Source: Pyrodictium sp.
GTDB lineage: Archaea; Thermoproteota; Thermoprotei_A; Sulfolobales; Pyrodictiaceae
DNA length: 15,521 nt
Direction of reading: 5' to 3'
Assembly (NCBI GenBank): GCA_015662475.1
Contig: DQUB01000072.1
Span: 1 to 15,521, forward strand
The notes under the pieces are model-generated. The model worked only from the letters and a program-made list of their open reading frames with translations, did not search any database and was not told the origin of the DNA. Shown here piece after piece: positions 7,053 to 14,430 of the stretch (positions within the stretch are counted from its first letter, which is position 1; every line of letters begins with the position of its first letter). A program made the position numbers and the translations under genes.

Positions 7053-8228
7053 ATGCCTGGACCTGTCTACATTGTCGGAGTTGGGCTTACAAAGGTCTCT
7101 AGACATTTCGATAAAAGCCTTATAGATTTGTTTGCGGAGGCTTCTCTAAAGGCTCTAGAAGAAGCTGGTGTAGAGCCAAGAGATTTGGATGCTGTTGTGG
7201 TTGGAAACATGCTAGCAAACAGTCTTGGAAGCCAAGATAGCCTTGGGGCGCTACTAGCCACCAGTATTGGTGCTAGGTACAAGGCTGCCTTCCACGTTAA
7301 AGCTGCGTGTGGTAGTGGTGGTGTTGCCGTGTATACAGGCTATTCGCTGGTTGCTTCTGGTCTTGCAGACTTAGTGCTTGTTGGCGGTGTTGAGAAGATG
7401 ACAGACTATCCCACACCTGTTATCACCACTGCTCTTGCTCAAGCTGGTGAAGCTGAGTATGAGGTGTTCTACGGCGCCTCCTTTGCAGCACTTAATGCGC
7501 TCATGATGAGACTGTATATGGAGAAGTATGGTGTTAGTCGAGATGAGATGAGCGAATGGCCTGTTATGATGCATGCCAATGCTGAGAAGAACCCCTATGC
7601 CCAGATTAGGAGGAGGATAAGTAGGGAAGATGTTGCGAAGAGTAGGGTTGTTGCTGACCCTATAAGGCTTCTTGATAGCAGCCCAATAGGTGATGGTGCA
7701 GCAGCAGTACTACTTGCTTCTGAGAATGGGTTGAAGAAGCTTGGAAAGAAGCCAGATGTGCTTGTAGAGATTGCTGGTGTTGGTTTAGCTGTTGACACTG
7801 TAGAGTTGAGTAATCGTGAGGAGTTAGACGCGATACCAGCACTCCGCTATGCCGCGTTGCAGGCATATAATATGGCTGGCATTGAGCCTAAGAAGCTAGA
7901 TGTTGTAGAGGTTCACGATGCGTTTACAATAACGGGTATATTGAGTTTAGAGGCTTTAGGCTTGGCCGAGAAGGGTAAAGCAGCAAAACTTGTTGCTGAA
8001 GGTAGATTCCACCCTGGAGACAAGCCCGTTGCAAATCCGAGTGGAGGGCTAAAAGCAAGAGGGCATCCGGTGGGTGCAACAGGAGTCTACCAGGTTGCAG
8101 AGATAACAATGCAGTTACGCGGCGATTTCCCCGGAGTAAAGGTTGAAGGTGCAGAGTATGGTCTTGCATCAAACATTGGAGGTGATGGTTCAACCATAAC
8201 GGCCATTGTCCTTAGAAGAGTGAGGTGA
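7053..8228 (+). CDS. Acetoacetyl-CoA thiolase (archaeal SCP2-like type)
   Basis: This 391-residue thiolase makes acetoacetyl-CoA from two acetyl-CoA and feeds HMG-CoA synthase. The nucleophile Cys86 is in VKAACGSGG. His288 is in EVHDAF (287-291 region), and GHP is at 337-339 in GGLKARGHPVGATG. As in SCP2-type thiolases, the C-terminal catalytic Cys of bacterial thiolases is absent: the equivalent loop reads LASNIGGDGS. The SCP2 HDCF motif is HDAF here, so the second catalytic cysteine is missing there too. The ATG at 7053 has GAGGTGAGG about 8 nt upstream, making it better than the TTG at 7047. It sits between HMG-CoA synthase and the DUF35 gene (7 bp), in the conserved archaeal trio. Confidence 0.93.
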   Translation: MPGPVYIVGVGLTKVSRHFDKSLIDLFAEASLKALEEAGVEPRDLDAVVVGNMLANSLGSQDSLGALLATSIGARYKAAFHVKAACGSGGVAVYTGYSLVASGLADLVLVGGVEKMTDYPTPVITTALAQAGEAEYEVFYGASFAALNALMMRLYMEKYGVSRDEMSEWPVMMHANAEKNPYAQIRRRISREDVAKSRVVADPIRLLDSSPIGDGAAAVLLASENGLKKLGKKPDVLVEIAGVGLAVDTVELSNREELDAIPALRYAALQAYNMAGIEPKKLDVVEVHDAFTITGILSLEALGLAEKGKAAKLVAEGRFHPGDKPVANPSGGLKARGHPVGATGVYQVAEITMQLRGDFPGVKVEGAEYGLASNIGGDGSTITAIVLRRVR

Positions 8229-8235
8229 AGAGCTT

Positions 8236-8658
8236 ATGGCATATCGCTTGTCTCCAGCTAGGCTTTGGAGGGAAAAGGACTCTCGTTATAGGCTTGTAGG
8301 CGGCATGTGTAGAAGGTGTGGTAGAAGGTTTTACCCGCCAAGACCTGTGTGCCCATATTGTGGGTCTAAAAGTGTTGAGCGTGTAGAACTTGCTAGGCAA
8401 GGTGTTGTTGAAACGTTTGCCATCACATACACTGTGCAGGAGGGATTTCGAGACCAAGCACCAATAGTATATGCGATTGTAAAACTTGACGATGGAGCAC
8501 GCGTGTTTGCACCGTTAACAGATGTTGAGCCAGAGAAGGTCCATACGGGAATGCGTGTTGAAGCTGTTGTTAGAAGAGTTAGAGTAGATGATGATCATGG
8601 GCTTATAGCCTATGGCATCAAGTTTAGGCCTTTGAGACCAGCCAAGAGTGGACAATAG
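8236..8658 (+). CDS. DUF35 zinc-ribbon/OB-fold scaffold protein
   Basis: This 140-residue protein has an N-terminal zinc ribbon, C25-x2-C28 and C39-x2-C42 (CRRCGRRFYPPRPVCPYCG). An OB-fold with beta-rich sequence follows at about 55-135. In the methanogen thiolase/HMG-CoA synthase complex this family bridges the two enzymes and supplies a shared CoA-binding site, which thermodynamically couples the unfavourable thiolase step. The gene immediately follows the thiolase and ends at the HMG-CoA reductase start. The ATG at 8236 is preceded by GAGGTGAAGAG, overlapping the thiolase stop. A catalytic role is not expected. Confidence 0.9.
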   Translation: MAYRLSPARLWREKDSRYRLVGGMCRRCGRRFYPPRPVCPYCGSKSVERVELARQGVVETFAITYTVQEGFRDQAPIVYAIVKLDDGARVFAPLTDVEPEKVHTGMRVEAVVRRVRVDDDHGLIAYGIKFRPLRPAKSGQ

Positions 8659-8669
8659 GTGGACAATAG
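8648..8669 (+). repeat. Perfect 11-bp tandem duplication at gene junction
   Basis: GTGGACAATAG occurs twice, back to back (8648-8658 and 8659-8669). The first copy contains the DUF35 stop TAG. The second copy creates an in-frame GTG at 8659 ahead of the HMG-CoA reductase ATG at 8671. Removing one copy would leave TAG-T-ATG, a one-base gap, so the duplication looks like a later insertion at an existing compact junction. Confidence 0.9.
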
Positions 8670-8670
8670 T

Positions 8671-9942
8671 ATGGAGAGAGTGCTAGCCAAAAGACTTGAA
8701 GAAGTTGTAGACGCGCTTGTGAAAGGCAAGTTGAAGTTTCACGAAGCAGGCATTGTACTTGGAAGTGAAAATGCTGGTGCACTTGCTAGAAGACTTGCAC
8801 TTGAAAAAATGTACGGTGTTAGTCTCTCATCAATAGGGTCAACAATACTTGACTTCGACGAGCTTGTTGGGCGTAACATCGAGAACCCAATAGGTGCAGT
8901 ACAGGTTCCAGTAGGTGTAGCAGGTCCTCTACGAATAGAGGGCGACTATGCTCGTGGCGACTACTACATACCGCTAGCTACAACAGAGGGTGCACTTGTA
9001 GCTAGCGTGAATAGAGGTGCTAAAGCAATAACGTTGTCTGGTGGTGCTAGGACAAAAATACTGTTTGATGGTATGAGTAGAGCGCCAGCAATATGGACTC
9101 CTAGCATCGTTGAAGCTGTACGGCTTGTCAAGTGGGTTGAAGAACATTTCAACGATATCAAAAGGGAGGCCGAGTCTACTACTAGGCATGGGAAGCTCAA
9201 GAGGGTAGATGCTTTCCACGTTGGCAACATTGTGTGGCTTAGATTTGTATTTGAAACAGGAGATGCCATGGGCATGAACATGGTCACAATAGCAGTTGAT
9301 AAGGCTGTCAAATGGATTGTAGACAATTTCCCAGGCAATGCTAGGGTTGTAAGTCTAAGTGGAAACATGTGTGTTGATAAGAAGCCAAGCTATCTCAACA
9401 TGGTCTTTGGCCGCGGAAAAACTGTTGTTGCAGAAGCTATAGTTAAGCGTGACATTGTCGAAGAGGTTCTGAAGACTAAACCTGAACAAATAGACTTTGT
9501 TAATAGGGTTAAAAACTTGCTAGGATCAGCTAGAGCTGGAAGTTTATCCTACAACGCCCACTATGCAAACATAATAGCTGCAATATTCATTGCAACAGGA
9601 CAAGATGTTGCACAGGTTGTGGAGAGTAGTATGGGGTATACGTGGACAGAGGTGAGGAATGGCGATCTCTACATCTCAGTGACGCTTCCAAGCCTGGAAG
9701 TTGGTACTGTTGGTGGTGGCACTAGATTGCCTACTCAGAGAGAGGCTTTGGCCCTACTAGGCGTTGCAGGTGGTGGAGATCCTCCAGGTATAAACGCTAA
9801 AAAGTTCGCAGAGATTGTTGCTGCGACAGTATTGGCTGGCGAGCTTAGCCTACTTGCTGCTCTTGCATCTGGCGATCTTGCTGAAGCACACAAGAGGCTT
9901 GGTAGAGGTGGTTGTTGTGGAGGAGCTGTTGAGAGAGCTTAG
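8671..9942 (+). CDS. hmgA: 3-hydroxy-3-methylglutaryl-CoA reductase (class I)
   Basis: The enzyme reduces HMG-CoA to mevalonate, normally with NADPH, and commits carbon to isoprenoid lipids. It has 423 residues and no membrane anchor, so it is a soluble archaeal class I enzyme. Motifs: ENPIGAVQVPVGVAGPL (71-87), TTEGALVAS with catalytic Glu106, DAMGMNM (198-204, cofactor site), DKKPS with Lys237/238, GQD with Asp312, GTVGGGTRLPTQ (345-356), and the catalytic His407 in AHKRLGRG. ATG 8671 is preferred because GGTGG lies 8 nt upstream. A GTG at 8659 would add four residues but seems to come from a tandem duplication. The 3' end overlaps the carboxyltransferase gene by 26 bp. Confidence 0.95.
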   Translation: MERVLAKRLEEVVDALVKGKLKFHEAGIVLGSENAGALARRLALEKMYGVSLSSIGSTILDFDELVGRNIENPIGAVQVPVGVAGPLRIEGDYARGDYYIPLATTEGALVASVNRGAKAITLSGGARTKILFDGMSRAPAIWTPSIVEAVRLVKWVEEHFNDIKREAESTTRHGKLKRVDAFHVGNIVWLRFVFETGDAMGMNMVTIAVDKAVKWIVDNFPGNARVVSLSGNMCVDKKPSYLNMVFGRGKTVVAEAIVKRDIVEEVLKTKPEQIDFVNRVKNLLGSARAGSLSYNAHYANIIAAIFIATGQDVAQVVESSMGYTWTEVRNGDLYISVTLPSLEVGTVGGGTRLPTQREALALLGVAGGGDPPGINAKKFAEIVAATVLAGELSLLAALASGDLAEAHKRLGRGGCCGGAVERA

Positions 9943-11467
9943 AGAGAGGAGAAAACGTGCGCTAGAGGGTGGTGGTAGGGAGAAGATAGAGAGGCAGAGA
10001 GCAAAAGGTAAACTGCTTGCTAGAGAGCGTATAGAGCTTCTAGTCGACCCTGGCTCTTTCGAAGAACTTGAGTGGCTTACAACACATCATGCTACAACCT
10101 TTGGTCTAGACAAGCAAAAATACTATGGGGATGGAGTTGTAGTAGGCTATGGTAGAGTTGATGGGAGACTAGTGTACATCTTCTCACAAGATTTTACCGT
10201 GATGGGTGGCAGTATAGGGCTTAGCCATGCTAGGAAGATAGCACGTGTGATAAGAATGGCTTTACAGGCTGGAGTACCTGTTATAGGCATTTTCGACTCT
10301 GGTGGAGCTAGAATACAGGAAGGCGTTGTTGCTCTCCACGGTGTTGGCGAGATATTCTCCGCAATAATAGATGCTAGCGGCGTTATACCGCAGATAGCCG
10401 TTATGGCTGGCCCATGTGCTGGCGGTGCAGCTTATGCACCAGCACTCATGGACTTTGTCATAGTAGTCGACAAGATATCCTATATGTTTGTAACAGGACC
10501 AGATGTTGTTAGACAGGTTACAGGGGAAGAGGTTAGCTTTGAACAGCTTGGCGGTGCACGTGTACATTCCAGCATAAGTGGTGTAGCACACTTTAGAGCT
10601 GAAAACGAGGAAGAGGCTATGGCTATAGTGAGAAGGCTTCTAAGCTACCTACCAGACAACTACCTTGCAACACCACCAATAGTAGATACAGGAGATCCAC
10701 CCGAACGAGAAGACCCAGAGCTCGAATCGATAGTGCCAACTGACCCTATGAAACCCTACGACATGAGAGAGGTGCTCGAAAGGGTCTTCGATAGAGGATC
10801 GTTGCTAGAAGTTCAAGCTGAGTGGGGTACAAGCATTATAACAGCATTTGCAAGACTTGCAGGCTACCCTGTCTGCATTGTAGCCAATCAACCAGCCTAC
10901 CAGGCTGGAGCTATAGACTGTAACGCTGCTGTTAAAGCTGCTCGCTTCATAAGATTCTGTGACGCCTTCAACCTACCACTGATAATGTTCGTGGATGTGC
11001 CAGGCTACATGCCTGGAGTAGAACAGGAACACGGTGGAATAATAAGGCATGGAGCTAAGATGCTTTACGCGTACAAAGAAGCTACTGTACCCAAGATAAC
11101 GGTGATAGTCAGGAAAGCTTATGGAGGAGCATACATTGCTATGGGGAGCAAAGCGTTAGGCGCAGACATAGTCTATGCTTGGCCTACAGCAGAAATAGCT
11201 GTACTAGGACCAGAGGCAGCGGTAAGGATAATCTACAAGAGAGAACTAGCCAAAAAGAAGGGCGTAGAGGTCGAAGAAGAGGTGAAAAAGCTAGCAGCCG
11301 AGTATAGAAAGCTGTTCGCAAACCCCTACTACGCCGCAGAATACGGTCTAGTAGACGACGTGATAGAGCCTAGAAAGACACGCTATAAACTCTATAGAGC
11401 ACTACAAGCACTCCTACCCAAAAGAGAACAGAGATTTGAAAAGAAGCATGGAAACATACCACTATGA
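9917..11467 (+). CDS. Acyl-CoA carboxylase, carboxyltransferase (beta) subunit
   Basis: This 516-residue subunit moves CO2 from carboxybiotin to acetyl- or propionyl-CoA. It contains both halves of the crotonase-like carboxyltransferase fold. The acyl-CoA oxyanion loop is FDSGGARIQEGV (126-137), the second-half motif is ANQPAYQAGAID (323-334), and the C-terminal signature runs from VDVPGYMPG through RKAYGGAYIAMGSKALG (399-415). Position 407, in GGAYI, is Ile. In Streptomyces carboxylases Ile here goes with acetyl-CoA use and Asp with propionyl-CoA, but archaeal enzymes can be bifunctional. I chose GTG 9917 because GAGGTGG lies 5-6 nt upstream and the length then matches the family; an open frame extends further upstream inside HMG-CoA reductase but is not protein-like there. 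It is last in the mevalonate operon, and its partner subunits are on the opposite strand downstream. Confidence 0.93.
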   Translation: MEELLRELRERRKRALEGGGREKIERQRAKGKLLARERIELLVDPGSFEELEWLTTHHATTFGLDKQKYYGDGVVVGYGRVDGRLVYIFSQDFTVMGGSIGLSHARKIARVIRMALQAGVPVIGIFDSGGARIQEGVVALHGVGEIFSAIIDASGVIPQIAVMAGPCAGGAAYAPALMDFVIVVDKISYMFVTGPDVVRQVTGEEVSFEQLGGARVHSSISGVAHFRAENEEEAMAIVRRLLSYLPDNYLATPPIVDTGDPPEREDPELESIVPTDPMKPYDMREVLERVFDRGSLLEVQAEWGTSIITAFARLAGYPVCIVANQPAYQAGAIDCNAAVKAARFIRFCDAFNLPLIMFVDVPGYMPGVEQEHGGIIRHGAKMLYAYKEATVPKITVIVRKAYGGAYIAMGSKALGADIVYAWPTAEIAVLGPEAAVRIIYKRELAKKKGVEVEEEVKKLAAEYRKLFANPYYAAEYGLVDDVIEPRKTRYKLYRALQALLPKREQRFEKKHGNIPL

Positions 11468-11492
11468 AATGCTCTCTACCACCCAGCAAAAC

Positions 11493-11520
11493 CTTTTAAC
11501 AATTTTACAGCCACCAAAAA
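11493..11520. terminator. Shared termination zone between convergent operons
   Basis: The 73-bp gap between the carboxyltransferase stop and the carrier stop holds T runs on the plus strand (11494-11497 and 11503-11506) and a T5 run on the minus strand (11516-11520). Each lies within about 20-40 nt of the gene it would terminate. Confidence 0.45.
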
Positions 11521-11540
11521 CGCCAACCACTTCCCACATG

Positions 11541-12005
11541 CTACTTGCACTTGAGTTTTAACAGTTGACTACCACTCTTTACACCTTCACCAGGTTTAAC
11601 AAACACTTCTTCTACAATCCCCTCACAGGGACTTTTTAGCTCGCCAACCATCTTCATAGTCTCGAATAGGAGGAGGGTATCATCTCTAGCCACTCTAGAC
11701 CCTCTACCAACTTTTACATCGATTATTTTTAGAGAGAGCTTGGCTTTGAATATGCCGGATGAGCTGTCGAAGTCTATAGCCCAGGATACACCTAGAACGC
11801 TTCTCCCACCTCTAGCCTCTCCCACAGTTTCGATTCTAGATATGTCTTGGAGGTAGTAGCTGCCATAGGGGGTTTCCAGTATATCGCCTTCAACTTTCAC
11901 GTGTACTGTATAGCGTTTTCCACTATCATCCTCTAGCAACACCTCATATACATTGTCTGAGACACGCTTAATACCTAGAACGCGTTGACGCTGCGAGCCA
12001 CCCAT
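11541..12005 (-). CDS. accB: Biotin carboxyl carrier protein of acyl-CoA carboxylase
   Basis: This 154-residue protein carries biotin between the carboxylase and carboxyltransferase sites. The C-terminal biotinyl domain (about 85-154) holds the attachment Lys118 in FETMKMVGELKSP, 36 residues from the end as usual. The motif reads ETMKM rather than the commoner EAMKM. Residues 1-80 form an N-terminal part with beta-strand character, probably the region that binds the other subunits. ATG 12005 is preferred: GGTGGAG lies about 5 nt upstream. An ATG at 12038 would add 11 residues but has no ribosome site. The gene overlaps the end of biotin carboxylase by 38 bp in another frame, which suggests translational coupling. 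It is the substrate of the biotin ligase encoded at 13540. Confidence 0.92.
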   Translation of the reverse strand: MGGSQRQRVLGIKRVSDNVYEVLLEDDSGKRYTVHVKVEGDILETPYGSYYLQDISRIETVGEARGGRSVLGVSWAIDFDSSSGIFKAKLSLKIIDVKVGRGSRVARDDTLLLFETMKMVGELKSPCEGIVEEVFVKPGEGVKSGSQLLKLKCK

Positions 12006-13449
12006 ACGTTCTCCACCGTATCCCTTGCAGTCTAACATTTGGTGTTTTCATGTGGAGAAGTTGTGGCATGTTTATCCTCGACACTATCTCTTTCAAAATC
12101 TGTAGCTTTTCAGAAATCTTTCTGCGTATCCTATCCAGCGTCTTTTCCAGGAAGAGCGTGTGATAGTCTGCTTTTACAAATTCCTCGGAGGCTAGTAGTT
12201 CTCGTAGTAGATCGAGATTAGTTTCTACACCTCCAATCACAGTCTCTTTAAGAGCGATTTCAAGCCTCTTTACAGCTTCAAGCCTATCAGAACCCCAAGC
12301 TATTATCTTGGCCAAGAGTGTATCGTATTTCGGGTTTACATGGTAGCCTTCCTCAACAATAGAGTCTACGCGTAGCCATGGGCCAGACGGCATTCTAAGC
12401 TTGGTGACAACACCCTCGGCTGGTGCAAAGTCGCTGAGAACTTTTTCTGCATAAACTCTAGCCTCTACAGCCCAACCTCTAACAGTTATCTCTGACTGGC
12501 GTAGGCTGAGAGGCTTCTCCAAACCAGTTAAAAGCTGGTGCTTTACAATGTCTACACCTGTAACCATCTCGGTAACTCCATGTTCAACCTGGAGTCTCGT
12601 GTTAGCCTCTATGAAGTAGAATTGATCGCTTTTCGGATCGTATATGAACTCGAGAGTGCCAATACCATCGTAGCCTGCATACTCGCTAAGTTTAAGTGCG
12701 TAGTCCAACAGCTCGCTTCTAAGCTTCTTTCTTCTAGCCGTTAGAGGGCTAGGTGCCTCCTCTACAATCTTCTGCCTCCTCCTCTGCACACTACACTCTC
12801 TCTCGTAGAGGTGGACCACGCTTCCATACCTATCAGCTAGAATCTGTACTTCCACGTGTCTCGCGTTTTCAACGAATTTTTCCACAAATATTCTTGGCTT
12901 ACCCCACCCTCTAGCCTCCAAAGCTACAAGCTGGAAAGCCTTGACAAGCTCTTCGCCATTACGTGCAATTCTCTGACCACGACCACCCCCCGTGTTAGAA
13001 GCTTTAACCACCACTGGATAACCTATATCTTCAGCACACCGCAGAGCATCGCCAACATCTAAAGCTTCACACCATGGTAGAACCGGTACACCAGCTTGCT
13101 CAGCAAGACGTCTAGCCTCTATCTTGTCTCCCAACAACCTCATCTTCTCAGGAGACGGGCCAGCCCACGATATGCCCAAGTCCAGCAGTTTCTTGGCAAA
13201 CTCAGGGTTTTCCGACAAAAAGCCATAGCCTGGATGCACTATATCAGCACCAACACGAAGTGCCGCCTCCACCACAGAGTCTATACTAGTATAGCTATCA
13301 ACTTCCACTGCGATATCACCAACTCTAATATGCGGCGATTGACGGTCATCCGGCTCATAGATTGTAGCTATTTTCCAGCCTAGCTCACGAGCAGTTTTTG
13401 CAACTCTAACGACTACCTCTCCCCTATTCGCTATCAATAGAATTGTCAA
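11968..13449 (-). CDS. accC: Biotin carboxylase subunit of acyl-CoA carboxylase
   Basis: The enzyme uses ATP and bicarbonate to carboxylate the biotin on the carrier protein. It has 493 residues with the usual ATP-grasp order: LLIANRGE at the N-terminus, HPGYGFLSE (72-80), the glycine-rich lid KASNTGGGRG (149-158), RECSVQRRRQK (217-227) and EANTRLQVEH (281-290). A C-terminal domain runs to about 440. Residues about 450-493 form a tail, and its last residues are encoded in the stretch shared with the carrier gene. The start is TTG. GGAGTGAT lies about 8 nt upstream, and an in-frame TGA just before it rules out a longer protein; the ATG at 13456-13458 is out of frame. The promoter box is at 13478-13485. 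The gene is convergent with the carboxyltransferase and divergent from biotin ligase. Confidence 0.95.
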   Translation of the reverse strand: MTILLIANRGEVVVRVAKTARELGWKIATIYEPDDRQSPHIRVGDIAVEVDSYTSIDSVVEAALRVGADIVHPGYGFLSENPEFAKKLLDLGISWAGPSPEKMRLLGDKIEARRLAEQAGVPVLPWCEALDVGDALRCAEDIGYPVVVKASNTGGGRGQRIARNGEELVKAFQLVALEARGWGKPRIFVEKFVENARHVEVQILADRYGSVVHLYERECSVQRRRQKIVEEAPSPLTARRKKLRSELLDYALKLSEYAGYDGIGTLEFIYDPKSDQFYFIEANTRLQVEHGVTEMVTGVDIVKHQLLTGLEKPLSLRQSEITVRGWAVEARVYAEKVLSDFAPAEGVVTKLRMPSGPWLRVDSIVEEGYHVNPKYDTLLAKIIAWGSDRLEAVKRLEIALKETVIGGVETNLDLLRELLASEEFVKADYHTLFLEKTLDRIRRKISEKLQILKEIVSRINMPQLLHMKTPNVRLQGIRWRTYGWLAASTRSRY

Positions 13450-13477
13450 GATCCATCACTCCACAGCGCACAAACAC

Positions 13478-13485
13478 CTTTTATT
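13478..13485 (-). promoter_or_regulatory. TATA box of the biotin carboxylase/carrier operon
   Basis: On the minus strand the sequence is AATAAAAGG, centred about 33 nt upstream of the TTG start at 13449. This predicts a transcript with a leader of only a few nucleotides. Motif and spacing fit archaeal promoters; there is no other support. Confidence 0.5.
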
Positions 13486-13525
13486 CTAGGTGCAATGTAA
13501 CGTGATCTCCTCGGATAAGGCTTGT

Positions 13526-13540
13526 AGGGTTTAAAACCCT
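13526..13540. promoter_or_regulatory. Perfect 7+1+7 palindrome, candidate operator
   Basis: AGGGTTT-A-AAACCCT is a perfect inverted repeat with a one-base centre. It sits at the very start of the biotin ligase gene, in the 90-bp gap it shares with the divergent carboxylase operon. Such sites often bind a dimeric repressor. Its AT core could also act as a TATA box, but on the plus strand that would put transcription near 13560, downstream of the only usable start codons. An operator is therefore the better reading. Confidence 0.45.
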
Positions 13541-14319
13541 TGTTGGAACCCACTATCGTCTATTGTCGAGATCTTGAAAGTTTAAGCAATACATTTTACG
13601 ATTTAACATACAACCAGCTAGCATGTCTTCTCGAAATCCCCAACATCTACATCTTGAAAACCACAACATCTACAATGGATGCAGCTAGAGAACTATGCAC
13701 TAGCACTCCCTGCATAGTGGTTGCTGAAAGGCAGACGAAGGGGCGGGGTAGAAGTGGTAGAAGTTGGAAAAGCCCAGCTGGAGGGCTATGGGCAACCATA
13801 GTACTACCACGCTATCTTGCAACTAGAGGGTCTAGCGTTGCTGCTGGTTTTGCTGTAGCGAAAGTTTTGAGAAAGCTTGTACCGGTAGCTGTTAAGTGGC
13901 CCAACGATCTCATAGTCTCCGGCAAGAAGCTTGGAGGCATACTAGTTGAAGTCACATCAAATCAAATGCTTGTTGGCATAGGCATAAACTACTACAATGA
14001 ACCTCCACTTCCAGGAACAATTAGCCTATCATCTCTACGCACATGCCTACCTCCAAGAGGGTTTTTGCTCGCCAAAATCTATAGACAGTTGACCGAGGAA
14101 CTGTATAGACTTATTCGAGGTGTCTGGAAGCCCGACGAAGAGCTCGACTGGCTCTACAACAAAAACGTTGTTGTAGAACTCGAAAACGGCACTAAGCTAC
14201 AGGGTGTAGGAGCAGGCATTACGTCTACAGGAGAACTACTAGTCTACAACAACCAGAGAATAGTTGTAGTAGATTGTTGCAACGTTATATGGGCTGAGGG
14301 TCTAGAGTATAAGGGGTAG
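13540..14319 (+). CDS. birA: Biotin protein ligase (BirA-type, no DNA-binding domain)
   Basis: The enzyme activates biotin with ATP and attaches it to Lys118 of the carrier protein encoded nearby. Of 259 residues, about 35-200 are the catalytic domain: ERQTKGRGRSGRSW (63-76, biotinyl-adenylate loop), KWPNDL (119-124), KLGGILVE (130-137) and VGIGIN (145-150). A small C-terminal beta domain (about 205-255) follows. The N-terminal helix-turn-helix of repressor-type BirA is absent. Instead, about 35 residues of unclear role precede the catalytic core. The start is uncertain: TTG at 13540 or 13543 are the only candidates before the core, and neither has a ribosome site. A weak GGATAAGG box (13513-13520) could give a leaderless transcript. 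The gene is next to the carboxylase that needs it. Confidence 0.9.
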   Translation: MLEPTIVYCRDLESLSNTFYDLTYNQLACLLEIPNIYILKTTTSTMDAARELCTSTPCIVVAERQTKGRGRSGRSWKSPAGGLWATIVLPRYLATRGSSVAAGFAVAKVLRKLVPVAVKWPNDLIVSGKKLGGILVEVTSNQMLVGIGINYYNEPPLPGTISLSSLRTCLPPRGFLLAKIYRQLTEELYRLIRGVWKPDEELDWLYNKNVVVELENGTKLQGVGAGITSTGELLVYNNQRIVVVDCCNVIWAEGLEYKG

Positions 14320-14413
14320 AACTTCCATGGCGAACCACAAGACGTAAAGTGTTTTCAACCATGTTGTTCCGCAATTGTTGCAGATGATCGAGGCTTTACC
14401 ATACAACTGTTTT

Positions 14414-14430
14414 CCCGCGAACAGGGCGGG
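14414..14430. terminator. Small hairpin between convergent genes
   Basis: CCCGC (14414-14418) and GCGGG (14426-14430) pair around a 7-nt loop, directly next to the stop of the minus-strand dehydrogenase-like gene and after TTTT (14410-14413) on the plus strand. It may help end convergent transcription. The pairing is seen directly and the role is a guess. Confidence 0.3.

Noticed and set aside
9815..9916. N-terminal extension of the carboxyltransferase into HMG-CoA reductase
   Set aside because: The extra 34 residues are a leucine-rich shadow of the reductase coding sequence, and family length and ribosome site both support GTG 9917.
14343..14400. Possible C/D box RNA between the biotin ligase and the dehydrogenase-like gene
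   Set aside because: An ATGATCG resembles box C only weakly and no proper D box (CTGA) is at the right distance.
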